A stretch of DNA of 64,000 nt from Cohnella mopanensis (GCF_022352055.1 NZ_JAKRWM010000002.1:434001-498000), one strand, 5' to 3'; counted from the stretch's first letter, positions 19,862 through 29,360 are shown. Numbers and translations: made by a program. Notes: a model not told the origin generated them from the sequence alone.

Positions 19862-20616
19862 CTTAAGTCATCTCCTGGTTGTTCAAGCTCGCCAATCGGA
19901 TTCCAAGGTCCTAGCTGATGCCCTTTCCACTCAGTTCCGTCTTCGAATATTTCTTTTTTCCATATCGGGACTATCTGTTTTAACCGTTCAATCGCATAGC
20001 GGCTCGCTTCATAAGATGCGGCGCGATGCGAGGAGGAGACGGCAATGACGACGCTGATCTGTCCGATGCCGACCGTTCCTATCCGGTGCGATATCGCGCA
20101 AAGCGTCCCGGGCCATCGATCGGAAATTTCCGCGCCGATCTGGGACAAGGCCGATTCCGCCATCGGAATGTACGCTTCATATTCCAAGGTCACGGTTCTC
20201 TGTCCTGCGGTCCACTCTCGCGTAGTCCCTGCGAATGCGATAGCGGCTCCATGATCGGGATGATACACCTTCGCTATAATGCTATTTACATCTATGGGAT
20301 GATCGGTAATTTCGTATCGACGGGGTTGTTCTAGAACGGCTCCTGTGTTGCCGCTTTCATCCGAACCTCCCGAGACGGGGGGCAGTAAAGCAAGCTCATC
20401 GGAATGACTAACGAGCGTATCGTCACCTGCATAGGATTGATTGCACGCCAAGAAACATACGGATAGAAGATCAGCATGTTCAGGGTATTGTTCAGAAAGC
20501 CGTTGCTTGATCTGATTTGCCGTTAGCCGGGAGTCTTCCCACGATTGTTGAATGGTACGCGTTCCTAGCCGTTCAGCGAGTCCTGCGAATAACGAGATTG
20601 TCCAAGGTTTTGTCAT
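19858..20616 (-). CDS. moaDE: MoaD-MoaE fusion, molybdopterin synthase in one chain
   Basis: 252 residues. Residues 1-84 form a MoaD ubiquitin-like domain that ends in the Gly-Gly pair G83-G84 (PPVSGG). After a short linker (SDESGNTG), residues 99-245 form MoaE, with the active-site lysines visible in PIWKKE (K220/K221) and EWKGH (K231). Molybdopterin synthase transfers sulfur from the MoaD C-terminal thiocarboxylate to precursor Z. Here Gly-Gly is internal, so the chain must be cut after G84 or use another route. Such fusions are known, for example MoaX of Mycobacterium tuberculosis, where cleavage after the Gly pair is reported. Co-transcribed with moeB. Confidence 0.93.
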   Translation of the reverse strand: MTKPWTISLFAGLAERLGTRTIQQSWEDSRLTANQIKQRLSEQYPEHADLLSVCFLACNQSYAGDDTLVSHSDELALLPPVSGGSDESGNTGAVLEQPRRYEITDHPIDVNSIIAKVYHPDHGAAIAFAGTTREWTAGQRTVTLEYEAYIPMAESALSQIGAEISDRWPGTLCAISHRIGTVGIGQISVVIAVSSSHRAASYEASRYAIERLKQIVPIWKKEIFEDGTEWKGHQLGPWNPIGELEQPGDDLR

Positions 20617-20735
20617 ATGTATTTACAACTTCCTCTCGTGAAACGTTAAACAAACCCTTCATCAAGCATACCATATCGCCCTCGGAAATGTTATGCTAGA
20701 AGGACACTATAAACGGCACCGAAGGAGACGTCGAG

Positions 20736-21737
20736 ATGCCCGATTTGATAGATCGTTTCCAAAGAAAACATACCTATTTACGCATCTCGGTAACGGACAG
20801 ATGTAACTTGCGCTGCCTTTATTGCATGCCTGAGGAAGGCATGGTTTTCATGGAGCAACACAAACTGCTATCTTACTCACAGATTATCGAGGTCGCCGCA
20901 ACCGCCGCCAAGTTCGGTATTCGTAAATTCAGGATTACCGGCGGAGAGCCGCTCGTTAGGCCCGGACTCGAGGAACTGATCGCGGGACTATCGGCTTTGT
21001 CAGGTGTGGAGGACATATCGCTGACGACGAACGGATTGTTATTGGCTTCGCAAGCCGAGAAGCTTAAGCAAGCGGGGCTTAAGCGCGTAAATATTAGCTT
21101 GGATACGATGGACGCGGCTCGGTTCCAATTTATCGCTAGACGTGGAAATCTGGATAAAGTGTGGGAAGGCATTGAAGCTGCTGTTCAAGCGGGTCTCCAT
21201 CCGATTAAGCTTAACTGCGTACTGCTTAAAGGGGTCAATGAAGATGAAATCGGCAGGTTTCTGAAGCTCTCGATGGAGCAGCCCTTGCATATCCGTTTCA
21301 TTGAATATATGCCGATCGGACATGACGATGATGGCTGGAGGAAACACTACCTGCCCCTTTCTAGAGTGCTTGAAGAGGCGGCGAAGCTCGGGTTCCCGCT
21401 TGAACAAGAAGAAGGTCCGGTCGGCAGCGGACCGTCCGAAAATTGGCGGATCGCCGGTGGGAAAGGTTCCTTCGGGCTTATTCATCCGATCAGCGAGCAT
21501 TTCTGCAAAAGCTGCAACCGGTTGAGATTAACTGCGGACGGTCATATTAAACCTTGTCTCTACTGGGTTGATGAGTTAAACGTAAAGCCGGCTCTAGGAT
21601 CTTCGGAAGCGATGGAGCAGATATTCCAGAAGGCGATGGAGATTAAGCCGGAGAATCACGAGATGGCCGCACTGCTGGCAGGAGACAAACAAAGCCATGT
21701 GCCGACGGAGCGGCGGATGTCGCAAATCGGCGGATAG
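20736..21737 (+). CDS. moaA: GTP 3',8-cyclase MoaA
   Basis: Radical SAM enzyme, 333 residues, for the first step of molybdenum cofactor synthesis. The N-terminal cluster Cys are C23, C27 and C30 (CNLRCLYC), and the second cluster Cys are C257, C260 and C274. The chain ends in Gly-Gly, the tail essential in MoaA. It is divergent from moaDE-moeB across about 120 bases, so one intergenic region can control both units. GAAGGAGACG precedes the ATG. Confidence 0.96.
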   Translation: MPDLIDRFQRKHTYLRISVTDRCNLRCLYCMPEEGMVFMEQHKLLSYSQIIEVAATAAKFGIRKFRITGGEPLVRPGLEELIAGLSALSGVEDISLTTNGLLLASQAEKLKQAGLKRVNISLDTMDAARFQFIARRGNLDKVWEGIEAAVQAGLHPIKLNCVLLKGVNEDEIGRFLKLSMEQPLHIRFIEYMPIGHDDDGWRKHYLPLSRVLEEAAKLGFPLEQEEGPVGSGPSENWRIAGGKGSFGLIHPISEHFCKSCNRLRLTADGHIKPCLYWVDELNVKPALGSSEAMEQIFQKAMEIKPENHEMAALLAGDKQSHVPTERRMSQIGG

Positions 21738-21748
21738 GAGAGAGACAC

Positions 21749-21886
21749 TTGTCCGTAATCGTAATATTGCCGAATGAAGAGAAATCCACAACGACGCCGG
21801 AAGCGATGGCGGCACTGTCGAATGAAAGATTTCCGGTCAGCACACGAGTTCCGGATCTGATGATTAAAGGGCTGATATCCCGATGA
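21749..21886 (+). CDS. Small coupled ORF of 45 residues, unknown
   Basis: A TTG at 21749 opens a 45-codon frame ending in TGA that overlaps the next ATG (ATGA, 4 bp). TAGGAGAGAG stands 6-8 bases upstream. The peptide begins MSVIVILPNEEKSTTTPEA and is rich in Ser, Thr and Pro, with no membrane segment. Because it fills exactly the gap between moaA and the nucleotidase gene and has both a ribosome binding site and a coupled stop, I consider it likely to be translated. I recognise no family. Confidence 0.5.
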   Translation: MSVIVILPNEEKSTTTPEAMAALSNERFPVSTRVPDLMIKGLISR

Positions 21887-23325
21887 ACGACGCCGCGAAC
21901 GTAACGCTGACCCTGTTGCACACGAACGATTTGCATAGCCATTTCGAACAAACTTCCCGAATTGCGGGCTATTTCGCGCAAGTCAGAAGCCAAGTAGACC
22001 CGGAAAAGCTGATAACCGTCGATTGCGGCGATTTTATTGACCGCGCGATGATGGAGACCGAGGGGACGAAAGGGGCCTTGAATCGCGCGATAATCGAGTA
22101 CATAGGCTACGATGCGGTTACGCTCGGAAATAACGAAGGACTAAGCTATACCTCTTGGGAATTGGATGAACTTTTCCATGGGATGCCTATTCCGTTCGTT
22201 TGCGCGAATATGATGCTCAAGGATACCGGGCAATGTCCCTCTTGGATGGTACCGACTCTTAGGCTGGAGAAGTCAGGCGTGCGAATCGGGCTGATCGGTT
22301 TGACCGCTCCGTACAACGATTATTACGAGTTGCTAGGCTGGAATGCGGCAGACCCGTTGACTATCTTAGAAGCGGAAGTCAACCTTATGCGAAGCGAAGT
22401 CGACGTTCTGATCCTATTGTCGCACCTTGGTTTGCGCCAAGATGAGAACATTGCCGCTTCCATAGAGGGCATCGACATCATTTTGGGGGGACATACTCAC
22501 CATTTGCTCGAGGTTCCCATGCAAGTGGGACGAACGGCCATTTGCGCGGCGGGGAAATTCGGCGAATATGTCGGACATTTACAGTTGGAGCTTAACTCGG
22601 ATCGCAAATTGATCGGGATATCAGGCGGGAGCCTGTCAACGGCCTCGTTACCTCGCTTACCGGAAATGGATGAGCTAATTGGTCGGTACCGAGTACAGGC
22701 AAAACGTAACTTAAACCGTCTAATTGCGAATTTGGCTGAACCGATCGAATTGCGGTATAATCAAGAATCTCCATTGCCGACATTGCTTGCTTGCGCGATT
22801 CGTCAGCTAACAACGGCCGAGATAGGGCTAGTGAATGCGGGGCAATTTCTGGAGCAATTACCGTCCGGCCCAGTGACCGAGGAGTTGATCCATGCGATTT
22901 GCCCATCACCGATTAATGCCTGCAACGTTAAGCTGTCGGGAAGCTCGATCGTCAGATCGTTGGAGGAGAGCTTGCTTCCGGAGTTCCAAGAGCTCGCGTT
23001 TCGAGGTTTCGGTTTTCGGGGGAAGGTATTGGGCATGTTGTGCGTCGACGGGCTTGAGATTATGGCGGACCTTGATCAAGAGCCTTACCATCGAATTTTG
23101 GACATCAAGGTCAATGGCGTTCCGTTGGATGAGAAACGTCAATATTCCGTAGGAACGTTGGATATGTTTACGTTTGGCGTCGGTTATATCGGGCTGAAGG
23201 AAGGACATGACGTTCGCTACTATTTACCGGAATTTATCCGGGATGTCATGGCTACGGCATTGAACGATCAAGCGCTGATTAAATCTTGCAGAACGCCGCG
23301 ATGGCGGTTTGCGGATCAGCAATAA
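21883..23325 (+). CDS. Metallophosphatase / 5'-nucleotidase family protein (YunD-like)
   Basis: 480 residues. The N-terminal calcineurin-like phosphatase domain shows HTNDLHSH (D16, H18), DCGDFIDR near 47, GNNEG near 85 and GGHTHH near 205, the metal-binding set of the UshA/YunD family. The C-terminal domain (about 290-470) is the 5'-nucleotidase substrate domain. In this family GNHE is usual; GNNE here keeps Asn but replaces His. There is no signal peptide, so it probably acts in the cytoplasm on nucleotides or related phosphoesters, as proposed for YunD. Confidence 0.9.
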   Translation: MNDAANVTLTLLHTNDLHSHFEQTSRIAGYFAQVRSQVDPEKLITVDCGDFIDRAMMETEGTKGALNRAIIEYIGYDAVTLGNNEGLSYTSWELDELFHGMPIPFVCANMMLKDTGQCPSWMVPTLRLEKSGVRIGLIGLTAPYNDYYELLGWNAADPLTILEAEVNLMRSEVDVLILLSHLGLRQDENIAASIEGIDIILGGHTHHLLEVPMQVGRTAICAAGKFGEYVGHLQLELNSDRKLIGISGGSLSTASLPRLPEMDELIGRYRVQAKRNLNRLIANLAEPIELRYNQESPLPTLLACAIRQLTTAEIGLVNAGQFLEQLPSGPVTEELIHAICPSPINACNVKLSGSSIVRSLEESLLPEFQELAFRGFGFRGKVLGMLCVDGLEIMADLDQEPYHRILDIKVNGVPLDEKRQYSVGTLDMFTFGVGYIGLKEGHDVRYYLPEFIRDVMATALNDQALIKSCRTPRWRFADQQ

Positions 23326-23362
23326 ACACTATTTCATTAAAGGTCAGGAGTGAAGGGCTGCC

Positions 23363-24214
23363 ATGCTTCATTGGTTCGATTCCATTATTCTAGGGATTGT
23401 TGAAGGATTAACAGAGTTTTTGCCCGTTTCGTCTACAGGACATATGATCCTAACGAACAAGTTATTGGGTTATGAGGAGACGCCGGAGCAGCTCAAGACG
23501 TTCGAGATCGTGATTCAGTTCGCCGCGATTCTAGCAATCGCCCTAGTGTATCGTCAGAAAATTTTGCAAGTGTTCGGATTAGGGAAGAAAGAAAGCGTTC
23601 AAGGCCTTTCCGTCGATTCGTTTCCGAAGCGTCGATTGAATCTTATCCACGTCGCGCTTGGAATCGTTCCCCCGCTGGGGATCGCTTATCTTTTTCGCGA
23701 TTACATTAAGGAAATCGGATTTCATACCGCCCCCGTCCTCTGGGCACTCGTTGTCGGCGGGATTTACATGTGGATAACGGAAGCGTTATACGATTCGAAA
23801 AAAATAAAACGTACGGCAGAGACGATGGACGACATTTCGTACAAGCAGGCGTTGCTGATCGGAGTTCTGCAGTGCGTATCCGCCGTCTGGCCCGGATTCT
23901 CGAGATCCGGCTCTACCATTGCCGCGGGGATGTTGGGCGGGGTAAGTTACCGTGCATCCGCTGATTTCTCGTTTTTCATCGCGATCCCGATTATGACTGT
24001 GGCAACGGGATATGAAGTATTAAGCAATTTGGATAACTTTCGTTCGGGCGCGATCGATCTTGGATTTTTGTTGACTGGTTTTATCGTTTCCTTCCTCGTA
24101 GCGTGGATTGTCGTCATAGCTTTCTTGAAAGCTTTGCAGAAGTTTAAGCTCAAATATTTTGCTTGGTATCGTTTTGTTGTCGCTGCCCTATTCTACATTT
24201 TCATTATGGGATAA
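23363..24214 (+). CDS. uppP: Undecaprenyl-diphosphatase UppP (BacA)
   Basis: 283-residue membrane enzyme that removes one phosphate from undecaprenyl diphosphate, recycling the lipid carrier for wall synthesis; it also confers bacitracin tolerance. Both catalytic signatures are present: EGLTEFLPVSSTGH near residue 14-27 and the RSGST motif (PGFSRSGST) near 178. About eight hydrophobic segments. AGGTCAGGAG precedes the ATG. It is a single gene. Confidence 0.96.
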   Translation: MLHWFDSIILGIVEGLTEFLPVSSTGHMILTNKLLGYEETPEQLKTFEIVIQFAAILAIALVYRQKILQVFGLGKKESVQGLSVDSFPKRRLNLIHVALGIVPPLGIAYLFRDYIKEIGFHTAPVLWALVVGGIYMWITEALYDSKKIKRTAETMDDISYKQALLIGVLQCVSAVWPGFSRSGSTIAAGMLGGVSYRASADFSFFIAIPIMTVATGYEVLSNLDNFRSGAIDLGFLLTGFIVSFLVAWIVVIAFLKALQKFKLKYFAWYRFVVAALFYIFIMG

Positions 24215-24366
24215 AAGCAGGGAATGGTGTAATTTGTCGATTTATGTGGAAAAAGTGAATATTCTGTGCGACAATCTCTTAAATTAATGAAGTGAGATTC
24301 CGATGTTATGAATAAAGGAACAAGGAGTCAAGCTGATTTGAACGACAGGAGGAGGGAAATGACGAA

Positions 24367-25482
24367 ATGCGCATGATGCCGATTTCTTTAAGTCGGCCGG
24401 GCATGAAACTGGCCAAAAAAATATACTCTGATGATGGCATCGTGCTTTTGGCTGAAGGAGTTGAGCTGACTGCGTCGCTAATCCGCCGATTAGGAGATTG
24501 CGGAATAAGCTTCCTGTACATTCAGGATTCTAGATTAGACGACCTTGTCGTACCGGAGCTGTTGAGCGAAGAAACACAGCGCAATACGGTTCAAGCCATT
24601 CGTCATGCGTTCCGTGAATTCGTGGATCATCCTCATCGCAATAAGTCTGGAACGTATCCCTATGTCGGTAGAAATATTCGCCAAGCCATGCAACAAATTA
24701 TGGACGAGTTGGGCAATAGCAAGGATGCTATGATCATGCTGATGAACTTGCATACGGTAGATCATTATTTGTACATGCATTCGCTGAACGTATGCGTATA
24801 TTCGACTTTGCTTGGTATAGCAAGTGGTTACGATCATGATCAATTGATGACGCTGGGCCTTGGAGCTATGCTGCACGATATCGGCAAAACCCAAATCTCG
24901 ATGCAGGTTTTACTGAAGCGGGGAACCTTGTCGGCTTATGAATTCAACGAGATGAAGCGACATACGGAGCGCGGATACTATTTGCTTAAAGATGAGCCGA
25001 ATATTCCGCTAATAGCGGCTCATTGCGCCTATCAGCATCATGAGAGATTGAACGGCTCCGGCTATCCGCGGGGAATAAAGGGAGACGAAATCCACGAGTA
25101 TGCGAAATGGATCGGTATTGTGGATTCTTACGATGCCATGACAAGCCACAGGGTCTATAGGAATGCGATGTTACCCCACGAAGCGGTGGAAGCATTGTAT
25201 GCCGGTAGCGATATTCTTTACGATACGTCGATGTTGCGATTGTTTCGTGACAAGGTTGCCATCTACCCGATAGGCATAACGGTTAAGCTTAATACGGGAC
25301 AAAGCGCTGTCGTCAGCGATATTAATTCGACCTGCGTTCATCGCCCCGTCGTCCGGGTATTGACCGATGAAGAGGGCAGGGATCTGAAAGTTCCGTTCGA
25401 TATGGATTTATCGAAACATCTTAACGTTTTGATTACGAAAATCGAGTTAAACTTGGAAGAAAAGAATCCGATACCCGTTTGA
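24367..25482 (+). CDS. HD-GYP domain phosphodiesterase, second copy
   Basis: 371 residues with the same plan as the protein at 17595-18647: an N-terminal domain of about 115 residues, then HD at H170-D171, HHE at 224-226 and GYP at 232-234. Predicted cyclic di-GMP phosphodiesterase. The strong AGGAGGAGGG lies closer to an out-of-frame ATG at 24360 that opens a frame of only five codons, ending across the ATGATG at 24373; ATG at 24367 or 24373 is the real start. The C-terminal ~60 residues resemble a small beta domain also present in the first copy. Confidence 0.92.
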   Translation: MRMMPISLSRPGMKLAKKIYSDDGIVLLAEGVELTASLIRRLGDCGISFLYIQDSRLDDLVVPELLSEETQRNTVQAIRHAFREFVDHPHRNKSGTYPYVGRNIRQAMQQIMDELGNSKDAMIMLMNLHTVDHYLYMHSLNVCVYSTLLGIASGYDHDQLMTLGLGAMLHDIGKTQISMQVLLKRGTLSAYEFNEMKRHTERGYYLLKDEPNIPLIAAHCAYQHHERLNGSGYPRGIKGDEIHEYAKWIGIVDSYDAMTSHRVYRNAMLPHEAVEALYAGSDILYDTSMLRLFRDKVAIYPIGITVKLNTGQSAVVSDINSTCVHRPVVRVLTDEEGRDLKVPFDMDLSKHLNVLITKIELNLEEKNPIPV

Positions 25483-25490
25483 TACGAGAT

Positions 25491-25540
25491 AGCTGACCCT
25501 AATGCAGAGCGACTGCTGCGACGGGTTAGCTTGTTTTATT
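25491..25540 (+). terminator. Rho-independent terminator after the HD-GYP gene
   Basis: agctgaccc pairs with gggttagct (one G-T pair), with an inner GCAG/CTGC stem, followed by TGTTTTATTTTGTT. Confidence 0.85.
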
Positions 25541-25638
25541 TTGTTAAAGTTCGATAAGCGAATCTCATTCGGAGTTTGTTTTTATCCCCTCTGACCAGTA
25601 CAATAAAAGGAACGTAACAAACGACAGGAGTATGGTTT

Positions 25639-26793
25639 ATGCAAGCAATTTCCAAACCGGCTGCAGTGGCCCCTTTCGCGCCGCCATCAAGCTGGAAAGT
25701 TCTGAGCCCCTCGTACGATCCTTGGGATCCGATCCGTTCATTGCAAAGGTTCGGACGCCATGAGCTTACGAGCGTTGAATTAACCGTCACCCATTTATGC
25801 AATATGAGATGCGAGCATTGCGCTGTCGGAGACAGCCTTACGATGAAGGAAGCGCCGCACATTCCTTTGGAGCTGATCTTCCGAAGATTAGACGAAGTCG
25901 AGCATTTAGAGACGATCAGCATGACCGGAGGAGAGCCGACCTTCAGCATGGATACGGTGCGGAACATCCTTCTCCCTATATTGAAATATGCTAGAGAGCG
26001 CGGCATAAGGACGCAATTAAACTCTAACGTAACGATGGATTACGAAAGATATGAGCTTATCGCTCCTTTTTTGGATGTCATGCACATATCTTTTAATTAT
26101 ACGGAAGCAGCGGATTTCCATCGGGTTGGATTCGCCCGCACGGGGCGTGACGTCAAGCTAGAGGCAACTGCCAAGATGTATGAACGAATGATCGATAACG
26201 CGCAAAAACTAACAAAAGGCGGGTTATTCGTTTCTGCCGAATCCATGATCAACTTTCGGACGTATAACATCATATCGGATATTCATCGGATCATTGTCGA
26301 GATGGGATGCCAGCGTCATGAAGTACATCCTATGTATCCTAGTTCCTTCGCATCCGGACTGCCGAGCATCACGCGCGAGCAGATGTTCGAAGCCGTAGAA
26401 ACGCTATTGAATACCCGTAACCGGGCAGTTTGGATGTTATTCGGTACCTTGCCTTTCTTTGCTTGCAGCGACAATGAGGAGGAGCGACGGTTAATTAGAA
26501 GGTTAAGGGAAGAAACTAATGTTACTGTTCGCAATGATCCGGACGGGCGCAATCGGGTAAACGTAAATCTTTTCAGCGGCGACGTATACGTCACGGACTT
26601 TGCCTCGATCCCTTCCTTCGGTAATATCCATAATGAAAAACTGGACGACGTGTTCGCCAAATGGCGGGAGCATCCGATGCAGCAAGCGGTGAATTGCCAT
26701 TGTCCGAGCGTAAGCTGCTGTGGGCCTAATTTGCTCGTATCGGACATGTATTATCGGGACGTCGACTTTACCAAAAGGTTTGTCATCCCCTAA
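25639..26793 (+). CDS. yfkAB: Radical SAM protein YfkAB
   Basis: 384 residues. The radical SAM cluster Cys are C54, C58 and C61 (THLCNMRCEHC), and the C-terminal motif CHCPSVSCC near 362-370 is the CxCxxxxC signature that defines YfkAB. The substrate is not known. AACGACAGGAGTATGG precedes the ATG. It stands between a terminator and a membrane-protein gene 50 bases downstream. Confidence 0.92.
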   Translation: MQAISKPAAVAPFAPPSSWKVLSPSYDPWDPIRSLQRFGRHELTSVELTVTHLCNMRCEHCAVGDSLTMKEAPHIPLELIFRRLDEVEHLETISMTGGEPTFSMDTVRNILLPILKYARERGIRTQLNSNVTMDYERYELIAPFLDVMHISFNYTEAADFHRVGFARTGRDVKLEATAKMYERMIDNAQKLTKGGLFVSAESMINFRTYNIISDIHRIIVEMGCQRHEVHPMYPSSFASGLPSITREQMFEAVETLLNTRNRAVWMLFGTLPFFACSDNEEERRLIRRLREETNVTVRNDPDGRNRVNVNLFSGDVYVTDFASIPSFGNIHNEKLDDVFAKWREHPMQQAVNCHCPSVSCCGPNLLVSDMYYRDVDFTKRFVIP

Positions 26794-26846
26794 GGCATCG
26801 AATCAGGAAAGGCCTGAACAGGGTAAAAGAGGAGGAGCACGATTAA

Positions 26847-28205
26847 TTGGAGCTACAATGGGGTTTAATTTTCTGGAACGTCGTTCTGGTATTGTTCTTA
26901 GTGCTTCTTAACGGATTTTTCGTGGCATCTGAATTTGCGCTGGTTAAAGTACGTCAAACCCGGTTAACTCAGCTGAGCAACGAGGGCAATGTTCGTGCCA
27001 AATACGCGCTTAAAGTTAACAAGAGATTGGACGCATATTTGTCGGCAACCCAGTTGGGAATTACATTAGCGTCGCTTGGCCTTGGATGGGTGGGAGAACC
27101 CGCGATCGCAGACTTGATCATCTCTCCGTTGCTTCATCAATTCGGAGTAACCGACGAAACGGTAATTCACACGATCGCATTCACGGTAGCGTTCTGCGTC
27201 ATTACTTTCCTACATATCGTACTTGGCGAGTTAGCGCCTAAATCCTTGGCGATCCAGCGTTCCGTCGGCGTTTCGCTGTGGCTTTCTTTTCCTCTTCTTA
27301 TATTCTACAGGTTGTTCCTGCCGGTCATCTGGTTTTTGAATGGAACCGCCAATCGGTTGCTTAAGCTTGTTGGCGTAGAACCTGCCAGCGAACATGAAGC
27401 GGCGCATACGGAAGAAGAAATTCGCATATTGATGGATCAGAGCGCGAAGAGCGGCATTATCGATAAAGACGAAATGACGTTATTCGACAATGTGTTCGAA
27501 TTCGCGGATCGCGTTGCGCGCGAGGTTATGCTGCCGAGAACAGATATGGATTGCTTATTTGCCAATATGTCCTACGAAGATAATATGAAACAGGTCTACT
27601 TGACCAAGCATACGCGTTATCCGGTCGGCTTAGAGGATAAAGATCAAATTCTAGGGTTTGTTCATATAACGGATTTGTTGACTGCCGATCCGGATGAAGA
27701 ACATGATCTTAAAAATTTCCTCAGACCGATTCTGAGCGTACCGGAATCGATGGAAGTCAGCAAAGTATTAAAGCTGATGCAGCGCAAGAAGTCGCAAGTC
27801 GCAATCGTGATCGACGAGTATGGCGGTACGGCCGGCATGCTTACGGCCGAGACGATTCTCGAAGAGATCGTCGGCGAGCTTCATGACGAATTTGACGACG
27901 AGCTTCCAATGGTCGTCGTTAAAGGGGAATTAACGTCCGTGGAAGGGCGTATGCTTATTGAAGACGTGAACGATCTGTTCGGCCTTGAGATCGAAGACGA
28001 AGAAGTCGATTCCATCGGCGGCTGGCTATTTAATCACCTCGAGGGAAATATTTCTAAAGGCCAGAAAGTTATCCACAAAAATTACGTGTTCGAGATTGCT
28101 CAGACCGAACGCTTACGAGTTCAGCGGGTGCATATTTACAAAAATAAAACGGCAGCCGCCGGAGCTCTGGAGCCTGAATCGCAAACGCCGGATCATTCGA
28201 AATAA
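26847..28205 (+). CDS. CNNM/CorC (hemolysin C-like) membrane protein with CBS domains
   Basis: 452 residues. An N-terminal DUF21/CNNM domain with about four hydrophobic segments (1-200) begins at a TTG start behind AGAGGAGGAG. A CBS domain pair follows (about 215-340, including MLPRTDMD and VIDEYGGTAGML), then a CorC_HlyC transporter-associated domain (about 355-435). Family members are linked to magnesium or cobalt efflux; the hemolysin name is historical. The EYGG box and acidic CBS linker fit the family closely. Confidence 0.92.
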   Translation: MELQWGLIFWNVVLVLFLVLLNGFFVASEFALVKVRQTRLTQLSNEGNVRAKYALKVNKRLDAYLSATQLGITLASLGLGWVGEPAIADLIISPLLHQFGVTDETVIHTIAFTVAFCVITFLHIVLGELAPKSLAIQRSVGVSLWLSFPLLIFYRLFLPVIWFLNGTANRLLKLVGVEPASEHEAAHTEEEIRILMDQSAKSGIIDKDEMTLFDNVFEFADRVAREVMLPRTDMDCLFANMSYEDNMKQVYLTKHTRYPVGLEDKDQILGFVHITDLLTADPDEEHDLKNFLRPILSVPESMEVSKVLKLMQRKKSQVAIVIDEYGGTAGMLTAETILEEIVGELHDEFDDELPMVVVKGELTSVEGRMLIEDVNDLFGLEIEDEEVDSIGGWLFNHLEGNISKGQKVIHKNYVFEIAQTERLRVQRVHIYKNKTAAAGALEPESQTPDHSK

Positions 28206-28237
28206 CGGGGGATTAAAGGGGTAAGAGGAGATAGGCC

Positions 28238-29272
28238 ATGCCGATTCGAACATTGGTGTTGATGGTTGTTTCACTCGTCTTTCTTTACTTATTATTCACG
28301 GTGGGCGCTCCCTTTTTGTTGGCGCTTGTCGCAGCTATTTTTCTAGAACCGTTGACGACGCTGCTCATGAATAAAACCCGAATGAATCGGTTGGCCGCCT
28401 CCACGATATCCAGTACATTATTTACGGTCATTTTACTCGGGATGTTAGGACTGATCGGCATGAAGCTGGTCAGCGAGCTCAGGGCTTTCTTCGATAAGCT
28501 TCCTGGCATGCTCGAGAACGCAAACGAGTACATACGCGATTTAATAGAACAAGCACAGAGATATACTAGCAATGAAGCGGCTCCGGTTCCGGGGCAGCTA
28601 GAGCAATGGGTTACGAATGCCACGGGAGCTTTAACGCAGCTTTCTACTAAAATTTCGAGCGTATTGTTCGGCTTCGCATCGGGAATTCCGGATTTCTTCA
28701 TCTTCTTCATCGTATTCTTAGTAGCGGTGTATTTGTTCACGTTAAGCTTGCCTGTGATGAAGAGCTCCTTCCTATCTTTATTCGAGGAGAAGTCTAGGCT
28801 GCAAGTCGAAGAAGTATTGCAAAGCCTGAGAAATTCGGTATTCGGATTTCTTCGGGCGCAACTGTTGCTTAGCATCATTACGTACATATTATCTTTTGTC
28901 GGACTTTTGGTTATCGGTACTGGATATCCATTAGCGATAGCGTTACTGATCGTACTCGTGGATATTTTACCCGTTCTTGGAGTCGGTTCCGCGATCGTTC
29001 CTTGGGCGTTATTTCAGTTGGCGACGGGCGACATGTATACCGGAATCGGATTGATTCTACTCTTCCTGATTATCACGGTCGTGCGCCGAATCGTCGAACC
29101 GAAAATACTCGGCGACGCGGTAGGCATCGGCGCTTTGTCCGCATTGATAAGCTTGTACGTGGGGTACGAGCTTGTAGGGGTCATCGGCGTATTCTTGGGA
29201 CCGATCGTCGTTATCGTATTCATGGCGATGCGCAAAGCAGGGCTTTTTGATATTAAAATCAAGTTCCAGTAA
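28238..29272 (+). CDS. AI-2E family transporter
   Basis: 344 residues with about eight hydrophobic segments, arranged as two at the N-terminus, a soluble helical loop (about 60-140) and a C-terminal bundle. The stretch LVDILPVLGVGSAIVPWAL near 228 and the C-terminal GPIVVIVFMAM are typical of the AI-2E (UPF0118) family. The name comes from autoinducer-2 export by one member; several others move sodium or act in sporulation. It follows the CNNM gene by 32 bases and may be co-transcribed. A bidirectional terminator follows. Confidence 0.92.
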   Translation: MPIRTLVLMVVSLVFLYLLFTVGAPFLLALVAAIFLEPLTTLLMNKTRMNRLAASTISSTLFTVILLGMLGLIGMKLVSELRAFFDKLPGMLENANEYIRDLIEQAQRYTSNEAAPVPGQLEQWVTNATGALTQLSTKISSVLFGFASGIPDFFIFFIVFLVAVYLFTLSLPVMKSSFLSLFEEKSRLQVEEVLQSLRNSVFGFLRAQLLLSIITYILSFVGLLVIGTGYPLAIALLIVLVDILPVLGVGSAIVPWALFQLATGDMYTGIGLILLFLIITVVRRIVEPKILGDAVGIGALSALISLYVGYELVGVIGVFLGPIVVIVFMAMRKAGLFDIKIKFQ

Positions 29273-29296
29273 ACCGGTCGTTTAAGCAGCGTCATA

Positions 29297-29342
29297 CAAC
29301 AAAAAGGGAGGGCCTCGTCATTGAGGCTCTCCCTTTTTGTTG
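29297..29342. terminator. Bidirectional terminator between AI-2E gene and ssuB
   Basis: A 20-bp stem with one mismatch (caacaaaaagggag... and its complement), with A-run and T-run on both sides, serves two convergent transcripts. Confidence 0.92.
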
Positions 29343-29360
29343 TAAGGCCATTCCTTCACG

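Noticed and set aside
24308..24376. 22-codon frame from ATG 24308 upstream of the second HD-GYP gene
   Set aside because: No ribosome binding site before it; its codons run through the Shine-Dalgarno of the next gene.
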